This document shows, in pieces, positions 1 to 9,283 of a DNA stretch of 64,000 bases (position 1 is its first letter; the number at the start of each line of letters is the position of its first letter). This DNA is from Lutibacter sp. Lineage in GTDB: Bacteria; Bacteroidota; Bacteroidia; Flavobacteriales; Flavobacteriaceae. Under the pieces are notes generated by a model, which saw only the letters and a list, made by a program, of their open reading frames with translations, made no database searches and was not told the DNA's origin. Both the position numbers and the translations under genes were made by a program. The stretch lies in NCBI GenBank assembly GCA_002733665.1, contig NVWM01000003.1, positions 109,636 to 173,635 on the forward strand, written 5' to 3'.

Positions 1-22
1 TTTGGCGTATTTTAACTTCATT

Positions 23-373
23 TTAAATAGATTTAATCAATAAATAATAATCGTTTTCAAGGGCTAAATATCCTTGATCGTATACATAATAATACGTGCT
101 TCCTTTTTTGGTAGTATAGATTGAAGTGAACGTATTAAAGTCAAAGTTTTGACTTAATAATTTTACACGAGTCACTTTTGTTTTTCCGGTTGCATTGAGT
201 TTACAGAGTGTTTTATAATTTTTTCGCAAGCGATAATTTACATTCCGAATCATATTTTTACTCTCCTTATCAACTTTATTATTGTACGTATTTCTACAAT
301 AATCTGAACAGAATTTTTTGTCAATTCTTCCTTTAAATGGTTCTGAGCATTCTAAACATTTTTGTGCCTCCAT
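23..373 (-). CDS. small zinc-ribbon-like hypothetical protein
   Basis: A 116-residue protein of unknown function. Near its N-terminus it has a C-x2-C pair (CLEC) followed about 15 residues later by CSDYC, a spacing that suggests a small zinc ribbon; the rest is basic, then hydrophobic and tyrosine-rich, with no enzyme motif I recognise. The ATG at 373 is preferred to a TTG nine bases upstream. It starts just after the TAA stop of the DUF1801/YdeI gene, so the two are probably translated from one message and coupled. The zinc-binding role is inference from cysteine spacing only. Confidence 0.7.
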   Translation of the reverse strand: MEAQKCLECSEPFKGRIDKKFCSDYCRNTYNNKVDKESKNMIRNVNYRLRKNYKTLCKLNATGKTKVTRVKLLSQNFDFNTFTSIYTTKKGSTYYYVYDQGYLALENDYYLLIKSI

Positions 374-375
374 AA

Positions 376-972
376 TTAACAATTTCTGTATTTATCGTTT
401 AATCCTATGTTGGATTTTATCATCGGAATGATTTTTTCTAACCTTGACAATTTAGTCGCTTCTCTTTTAGCATCAGAAATATAATCTGTAAATTCTCGTT
501 GTTTTGATTTTGTGAATTCTTCAAATTTCGTTTTCAATTCTGTATCTTTCTTTAATGAATTTTTCAATTCATCAGGAATAATTAACGGCTTGTTTCTAGC
601 TATTTTAATCACTTTTCCTGCTTTTTGATTTTCTATAGCCTCGTTTAGATACGCAATAATTAATTGCTCATCCATTTCCTTAACCGACTTAAAACGCCAT
701 TGACGCATACCTTTAGTTTTGCCTTCTTGAGCATTTATTAATTTCTTTTCTGTGTCTTTTAAAAAACTTCCATTAAAGAACCACAAACCAACATATTCTT
801 TAAATGCTGCAAGACCAACAACATTTTTATTGTCAACTGTATATGTTGGAATTCCCCATTTTACAGTTTCAACAAGTGTCGTTTTATTTGCTATTGTACG
901 TAATGTTCTCAACTCCTCAATCCATTTTGGTTGAGTTTTAAAATATGCTGATACTGTTTTAGAACGTTCCAT
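376..972 (-). CDS. YdeI/OmpD-associated, DUF1801-domain protein
   Basis: A 198-residue cytosolic protein. Residues about 15-120 match the DUF1801 (YdhG-like) fold, with the typical segments VKWGIPTYTV, VGLAAFKEYVGLWFFNG and MRQWRFKS. The C-terminal part (from about residue 130, with a PDELKNSL segment followed by basic helices) is the YdeI/OmpD-associated tail. The biochemical function of the family is not established; some members are linked to bacteriocin or stress resistance. The ATG at 972 is followed downstream by the zinc-ribbon-like gene in an overlapping arrangement, and a plausible promoter lies 28 bases upstream. Confidence 0.85.
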   Translation of the reverse strand: MERSKTVSAYFKTQPKWIEELRTLRTIANKTTLVETVKWGIPTYTVDNKNVVGLAAFKEYVGLWFFNGSFLKDTEKKLINAQEGKTKGMRQWRFKSVKEMDEQLIIAYLNEAIENQKAGKVIKIARNKPLIIPDELKNSLKKDTELKTKFEEFTKSKQREFTDYISDAKREATKLSRLEKIIPMIKSNIGLNDKYRNC

Positions 973-999
973 TTATCTCTAAATTAGGTTATTAAGCGT

Positions 1000-1007
1000 C
1001 TAAAGTA
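1000..1007 (-). promoter_or_regulatory. putative -7 box for the DUF1801 gene
   Basis: Read on the minus strand this is TACTTTAG, one mismatch from the Bacteroidota -7 consensus TAnnTTTG, placed so that the transcript would have a leader of roughly 20-25 bases before the ATG at 972. Assignment rests on the motif and position only. Confidence 0.45.
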
Positions 1008-1093
1008 CGAAAAATTATTCGAATGTAGTCGATTTCATTCAATTACTACCGAAAGTAACCGTTTAACAACCGATAATTTTTAGAAAGGTGTCG

Positions 1094-1101
1094 CATCTTT
1101 G
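1094..1101 (+). promoter_or_regulatory. putative -7 box for ssb
   Basis: CATCTTTG followed by C, close to the Bacteroidota TAnnTTTG element and lying about 80 bases before the ssb start. No clear -33 TTG is visible at the expected distance. The long leader carries a copy of the dispersed GAGCG..GTCGA repeat. Confidence 0.45.
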
Positions 1102-1143
1102 CAGTGTCAAAACGAATTGACAAAAAATAAATTTATAAACTTG

Positions 1144-1163
1144 CACTGAGCGGAGTCGAAGTG
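1144..1163. repeat. dispersed GAGCGNAGTCGA repeat, copy in ssb leader
   Basis: A 20-bp imperfect palindrome reading CACTGAGCGGAGTCGAAGTG. Its core (GAGCGNAGTCGA) recurs near 7970, 8010, 38435, 38475, 42730, 51088 and 51132. It would lie in the 5' leader of the ssb message. Confidence 0.7.
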
Positions 1164-1179
1164 TTTAAAACCTTATCTT

Positions 1180-1515
1180 ATGAATACGTTAAGAAACAAA
1201 GTACAATTGATTGGAAACTTAGGAAACAATCCAGAAATCATCACGTTAGAAAGTGGTAAAAAACTAGCAAAATTTTCTATTGCTACAAATGAAACTTATA
1301 AAAATGCGCAAGGCGAAAAAGTTACAGATACACAATGGACAAATATTGTGGCTTGGAATAAAACTGCTGAAATCGTAGAAAAATATTTAGAAAAAGGAAA
1401 TCAAATTGCAATTGAAGGAAAGTTAGTAACACGCTCTTATGATGATAAGGATGGAAACAAACGTTACATCACAGAAGTTGTATGTAATGAGTTATTGATG
1501 CTTGGGAAAAATTAA
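1180..1515 (+). CDS. ssb: short single-stranded DNA-binding protein
   Basis: A 111-residue OB-fold protein of the SSB family: it starts MNTLRNKVQLIGNLGNNPEI, has FSIATNETYKNAQGEKVTDTQWTN and the ssDNA-binding strand segment GNQIAIEGKLVTRSY. It binds single-stranded DNA, normally as a tetramer. It ends right after the OB fold (ELLMLGKN) and lacks the glycine-rich linker and the acidic DDDIPF-type tail that recruits replication and repair partners, so it is likely a secondary SSB rather than the main replication SSB. It is a single-gene unit with a putative promoter upstream and a strong terminator 23 bases downstream. Confidence 0.93.
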   Translation: MNTLRNKVQLIGNLGNNPEIITLESGKKLAKFSIATNETYKNAQGEKVTDTQWTNIVAWNKTAEIVEKYLEKGNQIAIEGKLVTRSYDDKDGNKRYITEVVCNELLMLGKN

Positions 1516-1537
1516 GTTGGAGAATTGCTTGAAAAAG

Positions 1538-1575
1538 AAAAAAGGGAGCGCTAATTTGTGCTCCCTTTTTTTCTC
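1538..1575 (+). terminator. strong intrinsic terminator after ssb
   Basis: A perfect 12-bp stem (AAAAAAGGGAGC pairing with GCTCCCTTTTTT, 1538-1549 with 1560-1571), a 10-base loop and a T-run. It lies 23 bases after the ssb stop and isolates ssb from the gene to its right. Confidence 0.92.
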
Positions 1576-1703
1576 TTAATCAATACATTAACTATGTTGA
1601 TAAATTTGTTTTAGGTAAAAGCAAGAAATGGAACTGAAAGTGAAAGATTTAATTTACTTTTGAATAATAATGAAAAATAGAATAACTTATAAAGAATTGG
1701 TAA

Positions 1704-2738
1704 ATGAGTAATTTAGAAAATCAAACAAACTTTTTATTTTATACTTCGGATAGTGGAACTACAAATATTCAAGTTATTCTTGGTGATGATACTGTTTGGG
1801 TAACGCAATCAAGTATGGCGAAAATATTTGACACTACTAAACAAAACATTAGCCTTCATTTAAGCAACATTTATAAAGAAGGTGAATTGAATAAGTTTGC
1901 AACTGTCAAGGAAATCTTGACAGTTCAAAAAGAAGGAAACAGAAATGTACAAAGGAATATTGAATTTTATAATTTAGACGCAATAATCTCTGTTGGATAT
2001 AGAGTAAATTCAAATAAAGCAACTTTGTTTAGAATTTGGGCAACAAGTGTTTTGAAAGAATATTTAATAAAAGGGTTTGCTTTAGATGATGATAGATTAA
2101 AACAAGGTAAAACTTTATTTGATAAAGATTATTTTGACGAGTTAATTGAACGTATTAGAGAGATACGTGCTTCTGAAAGACGTTTTTATCAAAAAATTAC
2201 AGATATATATGCAACTTCTGTTGATTATAATACAAAATCATCTATAACACAAAAGTTTTTTGCAACTGTTCAAAATAAATTAGAGTTTGCAATAACTCAT
2301 CACACGGCTTCAGAACTTATTAAATTAAGAGCAAGTTCTAAAAGGCCAAATATGGGACTGACAAGTTGGAAAAACGAAAAAAAAGGCGGTAAGATATTAA
2401 AGTCAGATGTTGGAGTTGCAAAAAATTATTTAAAACAAGAAGAAATAACAGAACTAAATAGAATTGTAACAATGTATCTTGATTATGCTGAGAATCAAGC
2501 TGGAAAAGGTAAGTTGATGTCTATGAAAGATTGGGTAGGGAAATTAGATGCTTTCTTAATATTCAATGAATATAATATTTTAAAAGATGCTGGAAAGGTA
2601 AGGTCTGTAGTTGCAAAAAAGTTTGCTGAGAAAGAATTTTCAAAATTTAGAACAATACAAGATGTAGAGTTTAAGTCGGATTTTGATAAACTTGTGGAGA
2701 ACACAAAAAAAGGCAAACTACTTAGTGATAAGAAATAA
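1704..2738 (+). CDS. rhuM: RhuM-family virulence-associated protein
   Basis: A 344-residue protein matching the RhuM family. The N-terminal half has the hallmark order: IQVILGDDTVWVTQSSMAKIFDTT, then NISLHLSNIYKEGEL, the NIEFYNLDAIISVGYRVNS segment and FRIWATSVLKEYLIKGF. This part resembles a DNA-binding (KilA-N/Bro-like) fold. The C-terminal half is helical. RhuM proteins are named from a Salmonella pathogenicity island and are often seen beside restriction-modification or toxin loci, but their molecular role is not known. Here it stands alone, with neither a restriction system nor an antitoxin beside it. It is preceded by a terminator and a 130-base gap. Confidence 0.9.
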   Translation: MSNLENQTNFLFYTSDSGTTNIQVILGDDTVWVTQSSMAKIFDTTKQNISLHLSNIYKEGELNKFATVKEILTVQKEGNRNVQRNIEFYNLDAIISVGYRVNSNKATLFRIWATSVLKEYLIKGFALDDDRLKQGKTLFDKDYFDELIERIREIRASERRFYQKITDIYATSVDYNTKSSITQKFFATVQNKLEFAITHHTASELIKLRASSKRPNMGLTSWKNEKKGGKILKSDVGVAKNYLKQEEITELNRIVTMYLDYAENQAGKGKLMSMKDWVGKLDAFLIFNEYNILKDAGKVRSVVAKKFAEKEFSKFRTIQDVEFKSDFDKLVENTKKGKLLSDKK

Positions 2739-2740
2739 AA

Positions 2741-2786
2741 GAGCCTTTCATAAACCTCAATAAAAAAAGGACTCGTTTATTTATCT
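2741..2786 (+). terminator. possible weak terminator after rhuM
   Basis: GAGCCTTT (from 2741) can pair with AAAGGACTC (to 2774) as an 8-bp stem with one bulged base, followed by a T-rich stretch. It begins three bases after the rhuM stop. Confidence 0.4.
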
Positions 2787-2912
2787 AAAACAAGCACATG
2801 GTATTTTCAAAGTGATACTACAACCTTAGAGGTAAACGATATAGATTTAATTAAGTAAAGACAATAGTAGGTTTATCAAATTTCCTATATTAGCATTTCT
2901 TAAAACTCTGCT

Positions 2913-5900
2913 ATGTTAAAGAAAATACTACTCATACTATTTATTCTAAACCTTGGGCAACTTTATGCACAGGGAGAGGCAAGCATTTGGTATTTTGGTA
3001 CAAGAGCAGGTATAGACTTTAATAGTGGTATTCCTGTAGCATTAACTGATGGTCAACTAAATACAGGGGAAGGGTGCGCAACAATTTCAGACAATACAGG
3101 AAATCTTTTGTTTTATACAGATGGTACTACTGTATATAATAAAAATCACACTGTAATGCTCAATGGTGGTGGTTTATTAGGTCATTCTTCAAGTACACAG
3201 TCGGCTATTATAGTTCCTAATCCTACGAATCCAAATATATACTATATTTTTACTGTTACAGAATTAACAGGGCCAGATGGATTAAATTATTCAGAAGTAG
3301 ATATGACACTTGATGGTGGTTTAGGTGCAGTCACAACTAATAAAAATATTTCTCTTCTAACTCCGTGTACAGAAAAAATAAATGCTGTAATACACAGTAA
3401 CGGTCAAGATATTTGGGTAGTTACTCATGGATGGGATAATAATAATTTTTATTCTTTTTTAGTTACCTCTACTGGAGTGAATACAACACCTATCATAAGT
3501 TCTGTTGGTCCCACAATAACATATGATCCAATAACATTTGTAACACATGATTCTGCAGGAGTACTTAAAATTTCACCAAATGGTCAAAGGTTAGTTATGT
3601 GTAATAGACTCACAAGCACGGATGTTTATGACTTTGATGCTAATACTGGATTGGTGAGTAATCCCATAAATATAAGCACAAGATTAGGTGAATATGGAGC
3701 TGAATTTTCACCTTCTAATGAGGTTTTATATGTTTCTAATGAACCAGAAGAAAAATTATATCAATATGATTTAAATGCCTCAATTATTTCAACTTCTGAA
3801 ACACTGATTTATAATGCTCCTGATTTTTCAACAATAGGTCAATTACAGTTAGGGCCTGATGGTAAAATTTATGTAGCTAGATTAAGTGAACAATATATAG
3901 CAACTATAGACAATCCAAATAATCTAGGGTTGTCATGTGATTATATTGAAAATGCAGTTGATTTAAGTTCTCGCTTTTGTTTGGGTGGGCTACCTCCATT
4001 CATCCAATCATACTTTAATGTAAGTATTGCCTATAACAATGTTTGTTTAGGAGATTCAACAGCGTTTTCATTAACTAACACAGTAGATTCAATTACGTGG
4101 AATTTTGGAGACCCAACTTCAGGAGCAAGTAACACTTCTACGGATATAATTCCAACACATGTATTTACATCTGCAGGAACATATACAGTTACAGCAACAG
4201 CTGTTAGTGGTGCTGAGACTGCCATTTCAACCATAGAAGTTGTTATCAACGAAACGCCAACCGCAACACAACCACAAAACATGTTGTATTGCGATACTAA
4301 CAATGATGGCTTTTACACTTTCGATTTATCGACTCAAGATCCTGATATTCTTTTAGGTCAATCTTCCGCAACATTTGAAGTAATCTATTACGCAAGTATG
4401 GCAGATTATACAGCAAACACACCTATCCCAGATAAAACTGCGTATCCAAATACAACTGCTTATGATTCTCAAACAATCATTGCAAGTGTTGTGAATAAGA
4501 GTAATAATAGTTGTGAAGATTATACCTCATTTACTATTCAAGTATTTGAATCGCCAATACCAAATTTAACTGTTCCTCCTTTAACTTTTTGTGATAATAC
4601 AAGTGTTGGAACTGATATAGATGGAATCATTGAGCTTGATTTGACCTTACGAGAAAATGATATTTTAACTAGCGGTCAATCTTCATCAGGTTTTACAGTA
4701 AAATATTTTACTGATGTAGCACATCTAAATGAAATAACCAATCAAACTGCCTATCCAAATATAAGTAGAACACAAACTATTTTTGTTACTGTAGAAAATA
4801 AATTTAATGCACCTTGTATTGAAGAAACCTCTTTTGAAATAGAAGTATTTGAACTACCAACAGTAACTCCAATTGTTGAGTTAAAACAATGTGATGATGA
4901 TACAGATGGTGTTAGTCTTTTCAATTTAGAAGAAGTAATTAATGAAATCACTACAAATGCTGCTAGTGAAACAATTACTTTTCACGAAACACCTACAGCT
5001 GCAACTTCGGGAAACAGTCCTATTCCGAATACAACAGCCTACCCAAATGCAACTCCAAGTACAGATACAGTTTGGGCAAGGATAGTTAATGGAAATGGCT
5101 GTGTTAGGACTTCACAAGTCAATTTAATAGTTTCAACAACACAAATTCCGTTGACATTTGCAACACGTAATTTTTATGAATGTGATGATGCGATTGCTGG
5201 AACTATTACAGATGGAATCTCATCCTTTGATTTTAGTACTGTAACAACCGAAATAGAATCCTTATTTCCTGTTGGTCAACAATTGGTGATTACCTATTAT
5301 AGAAATCTGGCAGATGCCTTAGCAGAGAATAATTCAATTACTGATATCACTGATTATAGAAATATTGACTATCCAAACACACAGAATATCTACATACGAG
5401 TAGATAGTTTGTTAGATAATGATTGTTTGGGTCTTGGAAGTCATATTACTTTACATGTGGAGACAATTCCTGTTGCTAATCCAATCACACTTGATGATGA
5501 ATGTGACGATGATGGAGATGGATTGTTTGGTTTTGACACCACAAATTTTGAAAGTACTATTGTTGGTTCACAAACTGATGTCACTGTTTTTTATACAGAT
5601 GTAAATGGAGATGCTTTGCCAAGTCCATTGCCAAATCCTTTTCTTACAGGAACTCAGACAATTACTGTAAGAGTCGAAAATGCACTTTCTCAAGATACTG
5701 ACGGAGCATGTTATGATGAAACCATAATTTCTTTTTCTGTGGATGCAGCAGCAATTGCAAATCCTGTAAGTAATCAAATAGAATGTGATGATGATACAGA
5801 CGGATTCTTTTCGTTTGATACTTCTACCATTGAAGCAACAGTTCTAAACGGACAAACAGGAATGTTGGTTTCTTATGCCGATAGTGATGGAATAGTTTTA

Positions 5901-6761
5901 CCAAGTCCGTTACCAAATCCTTTTTTAACAGATAACGAAACGATTACCATACGTGTTGAAAACCCACTAAACACCATTTGTTTTGATGAAACAATGTTTG
6001 AATTTATCATAAGAGAACGCCCAGAATTTGAATTAATAGATGAAGACGTAATTTGTATCAACAATAGCCCAACATTAGATATATCAACTTACAATCCGAA
6101 CGATGTGTACACATACAATTGGACTGGTCCAAATGGATTTACAGATACAGGAGTTTCAACAACTGTTTCTGAAGGAGGAATTTATACTGTTATTGCAACA
6201 TCCATTTTTAACTGTGATTCTTTTCCACAAGAAATAAATATCAACGAGTCTGAATTAGCAACAATCACATTAGATATGGTAACTATTGTAGACGATTCAA
6301 CAAATAATATGGTTACCATTGATACAACTAATTTAGGTTTTGGAGATTACGAATTTTCGCTGGATAATGAATTTGGAGATTATCAAGATAGTCCAGTTTT
6401 TAACAATGTGAATGCAGGAATACATATTGTTTACGTTCGCGATAAAAATAAATGTGGAACAACATCTATCGAAATTTCTGTCATAGGATTCCCAAATTTC
6501 TTTACACCAAATAACGACGGAACCAATGATACTTGGAATGTACTAGGAATCAACAATAATTTCTACACCAACTCTGTCATTCATATTTATGATAGATTTG
6601 GAAAAATTATTGCTATTGTAGATCCAACATCTGATGGTTGGGACGGCTACTACAACGGAAAAGAACTTCCTGAAACTGACTATTGGTTTTCTGTGCAACT
6701 CGTCAGTAATGATGGAAACATCCGTGAACGAAAAGGGCATTTTAGTTTGATAAGGAGGTAG
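2913..6761 (+). CDS. large T9SS-exported PKD/CHU-repeat protein
   Basis: A 1282-residue secreted protein. Residues 1-20 are a signal peptide (MLKKILLILFILNLGQLYAQ). Residues about 22-370 look like a beta-propeller (WYFGTRAGIDF, LLFYTDGTTVYN, FSPSNEVLYVSNE). A PKD domain follows (about 375-450, FGDPTSGASNTS..PTHVFTSAGTYTVT). Then come six modules of roughly 93-107 residues, each beginning with a CD-rich segment (starts near residues 459, 559, 660, 757, 864 and 957). An Ig-like domain comes next, and the last ~85 residues are the type-B T9SS sorting domain (FPNFFTPNNDGTNDTW..IYDRFGK..DGWDGYYNG). That C-terminal domain routes proteins through the gliding/type IX system to the cell surface or outside. 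Ligand or substrate unknown; no catalytic domain seen. Confidence 0.93.
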   Translation: MLKKILLILFILNLGQLYAQGEASIWYFGTRAGIDFNSGIPVALTDGQLNTGEGCATISDNTGNLLFYTDGTTVYNKNHTVMLNGGGLLGHSSSTQSAIIVPNPTNPNIYYIFTVTELTGPDGLNYSEVDMTLDGGLGAVTTNKNISLLTPCTEKINAVIHSNGQDIWVVTHGWDNNNFYSFLVTSTGVNTTPIISSVGPTITYDPITFVTHDSAGVLKISPNGQRLVMCNRLTSTDVYDFDANTGLVSNPINISTRLGEYGAEFSPSNEVLYVSNEPEEKLYQYDLNASIISTSETLIYNAPDFSTIGQLQLGPDGKIYVARLSEQYIATIDNPNNLGLSCDYIENAVDLSSRFCLGGLPPFIQSYFNVSIAYNNVCLGDSTAFSLTNTVDSITWNFGDPTSGASNTSTDIIPTHVFTSAGTYTVTATAVSGAETAISTIEVVINETPTATQPQNMLYCDTNNDGFYTFDLSTQDPDILLGQSSATFEVIYYASMADYTANTPIPDKTAYPNTTAYDSQTIIASVVNKSNNSCEDYTSFTIQVFESPIPNLTVPPLTFCDNTSVGTDIDGIIELDLTLRENDILTSGQSSSGFTVKYFTDVAHLNEITNQTAYPNISRTQTIFVTVENKFNAPCIEETSFEIEVFELPTVTPIVELKQCDDDTDGVSLFNLEEVINEITTNAASETITFHETPTAATSGNSPIPNTTAYPNATPSTDTVWARIVNGNGCVRTSQVNLIVSTTQIPLTFATRNFYECDDAIAGTITDGISSFDFSTVTTEIESLFPVGQQLVITYYRNLADALAENNSITDITDYRNIDYPNTQNIYIRVDSLLDNDCLGLGSHITLHVETIPVANPITLDDECDDDGDGLFGFDTTNFESTIVGSQTDVTVFYTDVNGDALPSPLPNPFLTGTQTITVRVENALSQDTDGACYDETIISFSVDAAAIANPVSNQIECDDDTDGFFSFDTSTIEATVLNGQTGMLVSYADSDGIVLPSPLPNPFLTDNETITIRVENPLNTICFDETMFEFIIRERPEFELIDEDVICINNSPTLDISTYNPNDVYTYNWTGPNGFTDTGVSTTVSEGGIYTVIATSIFNCDSFPQEININESELATITLDMVTIVDDSTNNMVTIDTTNLGFGDYEFSLDNEFGDYQDSPVFNNVNAGIHIVYVRDKNKCGTTSIEISVIGFPNFFTPNNDGTNDTWNVLGINNNFYTNSVIHIYDRFGKIIAIVDPTSDGWDGYYNGKELPETDYWFSVQLVSNDGNIRERKGHFSLIRR

Positions 6762-6794
6762 TTAGACTGTTGTGTTTTCTTCTATTCTACAATT

Positions 6795-7868
6795 TTAAAA
6801 CAGATTATCAATTCGATTCTTCTGTATTGCTTGTTTTGCAATCACAAAAAGCAGTTGCGTGTGTTTGTTGAAATACGCAAAACGCTTATCTGATGTATAA
6901 CCTTTTGCGTATCTATAATAGATTTGTTGTGCTATTACAGAAAGTTTAAACAATCCATACACATAATAAAATACCAAATTATGAATTGGTCTTCCGCTCT
7001 TTTTACTGTATTGTTCTACGATTTCTAACCTATTTGGATTTCCTTCAAAAATAGTTGGGCTTGGCAAGCCTTTTTTAAGCATATCATGATCAGCGTCAGT
7101 AAGCCAATAAGATAACGATGTCCCTAAATCCATCAAAGGATCTCCAAGTGTACACATTTCCCAATCTAACACAGTTGTAATCTCTTTCCAAGAGTCGTCT
7201 TTATATAGCACGTTATCATACTTAAAATCATTGTGAATCAAACTACTCGAACTTTCTTTTGGCTGATTATTTTGCAACCATTTCATTACAAACTCTGATT
7301 CTGAAATGTCATCGGTTTGCGCTTTTAAATATTGTTTGGTCCAAGTTGTAACTTGTCGCTCAACATAACCTTCTGGTTTTCCTAAATCTGCAAGTCCAGC
7401 CTTTTTATAATCTACATTGTGTAATTCAATATAAGTATCTAACCAAGTATTTGAAATTGTTTTAAATCCGTTTGGAGAAATGGCTCTTCTTTTTGCTTCT
7501 TGATAGTCTAAAATAATTCCGTTTGCTCGTTCCATAATATAAAAAGGAGCGCCTATAACAGATGCATCAGAAGTAAAAGAATACACCTTCGGAATTTTAG
7601 AGAATTCAGAATATAAATTAGACAATACTTTGTATTCACGGCTCATATCATGTCCGTGTTTTATGGCTCCAAAAGGAGGCCTTCGCAATACATATTCCTT
7701 GTTTTCTATCTGTAGTAAATAGGTGAGATTTGAGAATCCGCCAGAAAAACGTTTGATTTCAATTTCGCTTTTTACATTCTTAATCAATTCATTGTTAAAT
7801 AAATACCTTTTTAAGATGCCTAAAGGCAATGCTTCTTCTTGACTAATTTTTCTTGTATTTTCTGACAT
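6795..7868 (-). CDS. APH-like phosphotransferase (LvaA/ACAD11 kinase type)
   Basis: A 357-residue kinase-fold protein of the aminoglycoside phosphotransferase superfamily. Seen: the glycine-rich N-lobe FSGGFSNLTYLL (41-52), YVLRRPP (59-65), the catalytic loop HNDFKYDN (212-219) and the metal-binding DWEMCTLGDPLMD (235-247). This signature is that of the kinase domain fused to acyl-CoA dehydrogenase in ACAD10/11 and of LvaA, rather than of drug-resistance kinases. It probably phosphorylates a hydroxyl on a hydroxyacyl-CoA. The ATG at 7868 is chosen; a reading frame open from 7916 would take its N-terminus from a dispersed repeat. It is the last gene of the acyl-CoA cluster, 200 bases behind the dehydrogenase gene. 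Substrate assignment is inference. Confidence 0.85.
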   Translation of the reverse strand: MSENTRKISQEEALPLGILKRYLFNNELIKNVKSEIEIKRFSGGFSNLTYLLQIENKEYVLRRPPFGAIKHGHDMSREYKVLSNLYSEFSKIPKVYSFTSDASVIGAPFYIMERANGIILDYQEAKRRAISPNGFKTISNTWLDTYIELHNVDYKKAGLADLGKPEGYVERQVTTWTKQYLKAQTDDISESEFVMKWLQNNQPKESSSSLIHNDFKYDNVLYKDDSWKEITTVLDWEMCTLGDPLMDLGTSLSYWLTDADHDMLKKGLPSPTIFEGNPNRLEIVEQYSKKSGRPIHNLVFYYVYGLFKLSVIAQQIYYRYAKGYTSDKRFAYFNKHTQLLFVIAKQAIQKNRIDNLF

Positions 7869-7911
7869 GTTATGTTGAAAAATTTGTTTGTTTTTTATTA
7901 AAAGTACAAAT

Positions 7912-8030
7912 GTCATTTCGACAGAGTGAGGTACGAATGACGAGAAATCTCATGTTACTGTCTGATTGAGTGCAGTCGAAACCTTTCAATATTTCAAAAG
8001 ACCTTTCGACTGCGCTCAAGGTGACATTCG
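7912..8030. repeat. composite intergenic inverted repeat
   Basis: Fills most of the 201-bp gap between the kinase and dehydrogenase genes. It contains GAGTGCAGTCGAAACCTTT and, about 20 bases on, the inverted AAAGACCTTTCGACTGCGCTC, so it can fold as a long hairpin; GTCATT..AATGAC words lie at its left part. It shares the GAGCGNAGTCGA core with several other sites in the window. Confidence 0.75.
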
Positions 8031-8069
8031 TATATTTATCACTAGATTATTAATAGTAAACTCAAAAAT

Positions 8070-9281
8070 TTAACGAAACGACTTTATCGTTCTTTTCCCC
8101 AACTGATACATATGCACTTCGTCTGGACCATCGGCATATTTTAGCATTCTACCGTATAAATAAAACTGTGATAATGGTACGTCTTGAGAAACACCTTTTG
8201 CGCCATAAATTTGCATGGCTCTATCTACAACTTTTAGCAACATATTTGGCGCTACAATTTTGATCATAGCAATAATATCTGTTGCGGCTTTGTTTCCAAC
8301 AGTATCCATCATAGATGCTGCTTTTAATGTCAATAATCGTGCTTGTTCAATCTCACATTTAGATTTTGCAACATCTTGACGAATGCTACTATATTCGCTT
8401 AATTCTTTACCAAATGTCGTTCTTTCTGTAGCACGTTTACACATCATTTCTAATGCGCGTTCTGCCATTCCTATCATACGCATACAATGATGTATTCTTC
8501 CAGGACCTAAACGTCCTTGTGCAATTTCAAAACCTCTACCTTCTCCTAACAATATATTTTCAACAGGAACTCTTACATCTTCTAAAAGTATTTCAGCATG
8601 ACCTTCTGGAGAATCATAATTTCCTAACACCGACATCGGACGAACAACCGTTAATCCTTTTGCATCCATTGGTACAATAATCATACTTTGCTGCGTATAT
8701 CTTGATGCGTTTGGATTCGTTTTTCCCATAACGATAGTTACCTTACAGTTGGAACTCATCGCGCCTGAAACATACCATTTTATGCCGTTAATCACATATT
8801 CATCTCCATCACGAACTATGGATGTTTCTATATTGGTAGCGTCTGAAGAAGCAACTTGAGGTTCGGTCATTAAAAACGCCGAACGAATGGTTCCATTTAA
8901 CAATGGTTTCAGCCATTTTTCTTGTTGCTTTAGAGTTGCATATTTTGCAAAAACTTCCATATTTCCAGTATCTGGAGCCGAACAGTTGAAAATTTCTGAA
9001 CACCATGGAATTCGTCCCATTAATTCTGCCATTGCTGCATACTCTAGATTACTTAATCCTGGACTAAAGGCTTCGTAGTCCTTTGGAAGAAATAAGTTCC
9101 ACAATCCTGCTTCTTTGGCTTTTTCTTTTAATTTTTCAACTGATGGATGTAATACCCAAAAATTTTCTGACTTTGAATTATAAGCGTTCACTTCCGCTTC
9201 TATTGGATAGATATGCTCATCCATAAATTCTTGCAATTTTTGCAATAATTGGTTTACTTTATCTGTGTGTTCGAAATTCAT
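8070..9281 (-). CDS. acyl-CoA dehydrogenase (ACAD11/LvaC-like)
   Basis: A 403-residue flavoprotein of the acyl-CoA dehydrogenase family. Seen: the FAD/substrate segment [18 protein letters not shown] (about 136-153), [14 protein letters not shown] middle domain, and a C-terminal helical domain ending [20 protein letters not shown]. The DGPDEVH segment occupies the place of the catalytic-base loop in the ACAD10/11 subfamily. It should oxidise, or with a kinase partner dephosphorylate and rearrange, an acyl-CoA in the cytosol. It sits next to an APH-like kinase gene, and the same two activities are fused in eukaryotic ACAD10/11. Start ATG 9281 lies two bases beyond the stop of the preceding small gene, so translation is probably coupled. 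Confidence 0.92.
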   Translation of the reverse strand: MNFEHTDKVNQLLQKLQEFMDEHIYPIEAEVNAYNSKSENFWVLHPSVEKLKEKAKEAGLWNLFLPKDYEAFSPGLSNLEYAAMAELMGRIPWCSEIFNCSAPDTGNMEVFAKYATLKQQEKWLKPLLNGTIRSAFLMTEPQVASSDATNIETSIVRDGDEYVINGIKWYVSGAMSSNCKVTIVMGKTNPNASRYTQQSMIIVPMDAKGLTVVRPMSVLGNYDSPEGHAEILLEDVRVPVENILLGEGRGFEIAQGRLGPGRIHHCMRMIGMAERALEMMCKRATERTTFGKELSEYSSIRQDVAKSKCEIEQARLLTLKAASMMDTVGNKAATDIIAMIKIVAPNMLLKVVDRAMQIYGAKGVSQDVPLSQFYLYGRMLKYADGPDEVHMYQLGKRTIKSFR

Positions 9282-9283
9282 TA

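Noticed and set aside
6795..7868. Aminoglycoside-resistance gene
   Set aside because: The motifs (DWEMCTLGDPLMD, YVLRRPP) and the acyl-CoA context point to the LvaA/ACAD11 kinase branch, not to drug phosphotransferases.
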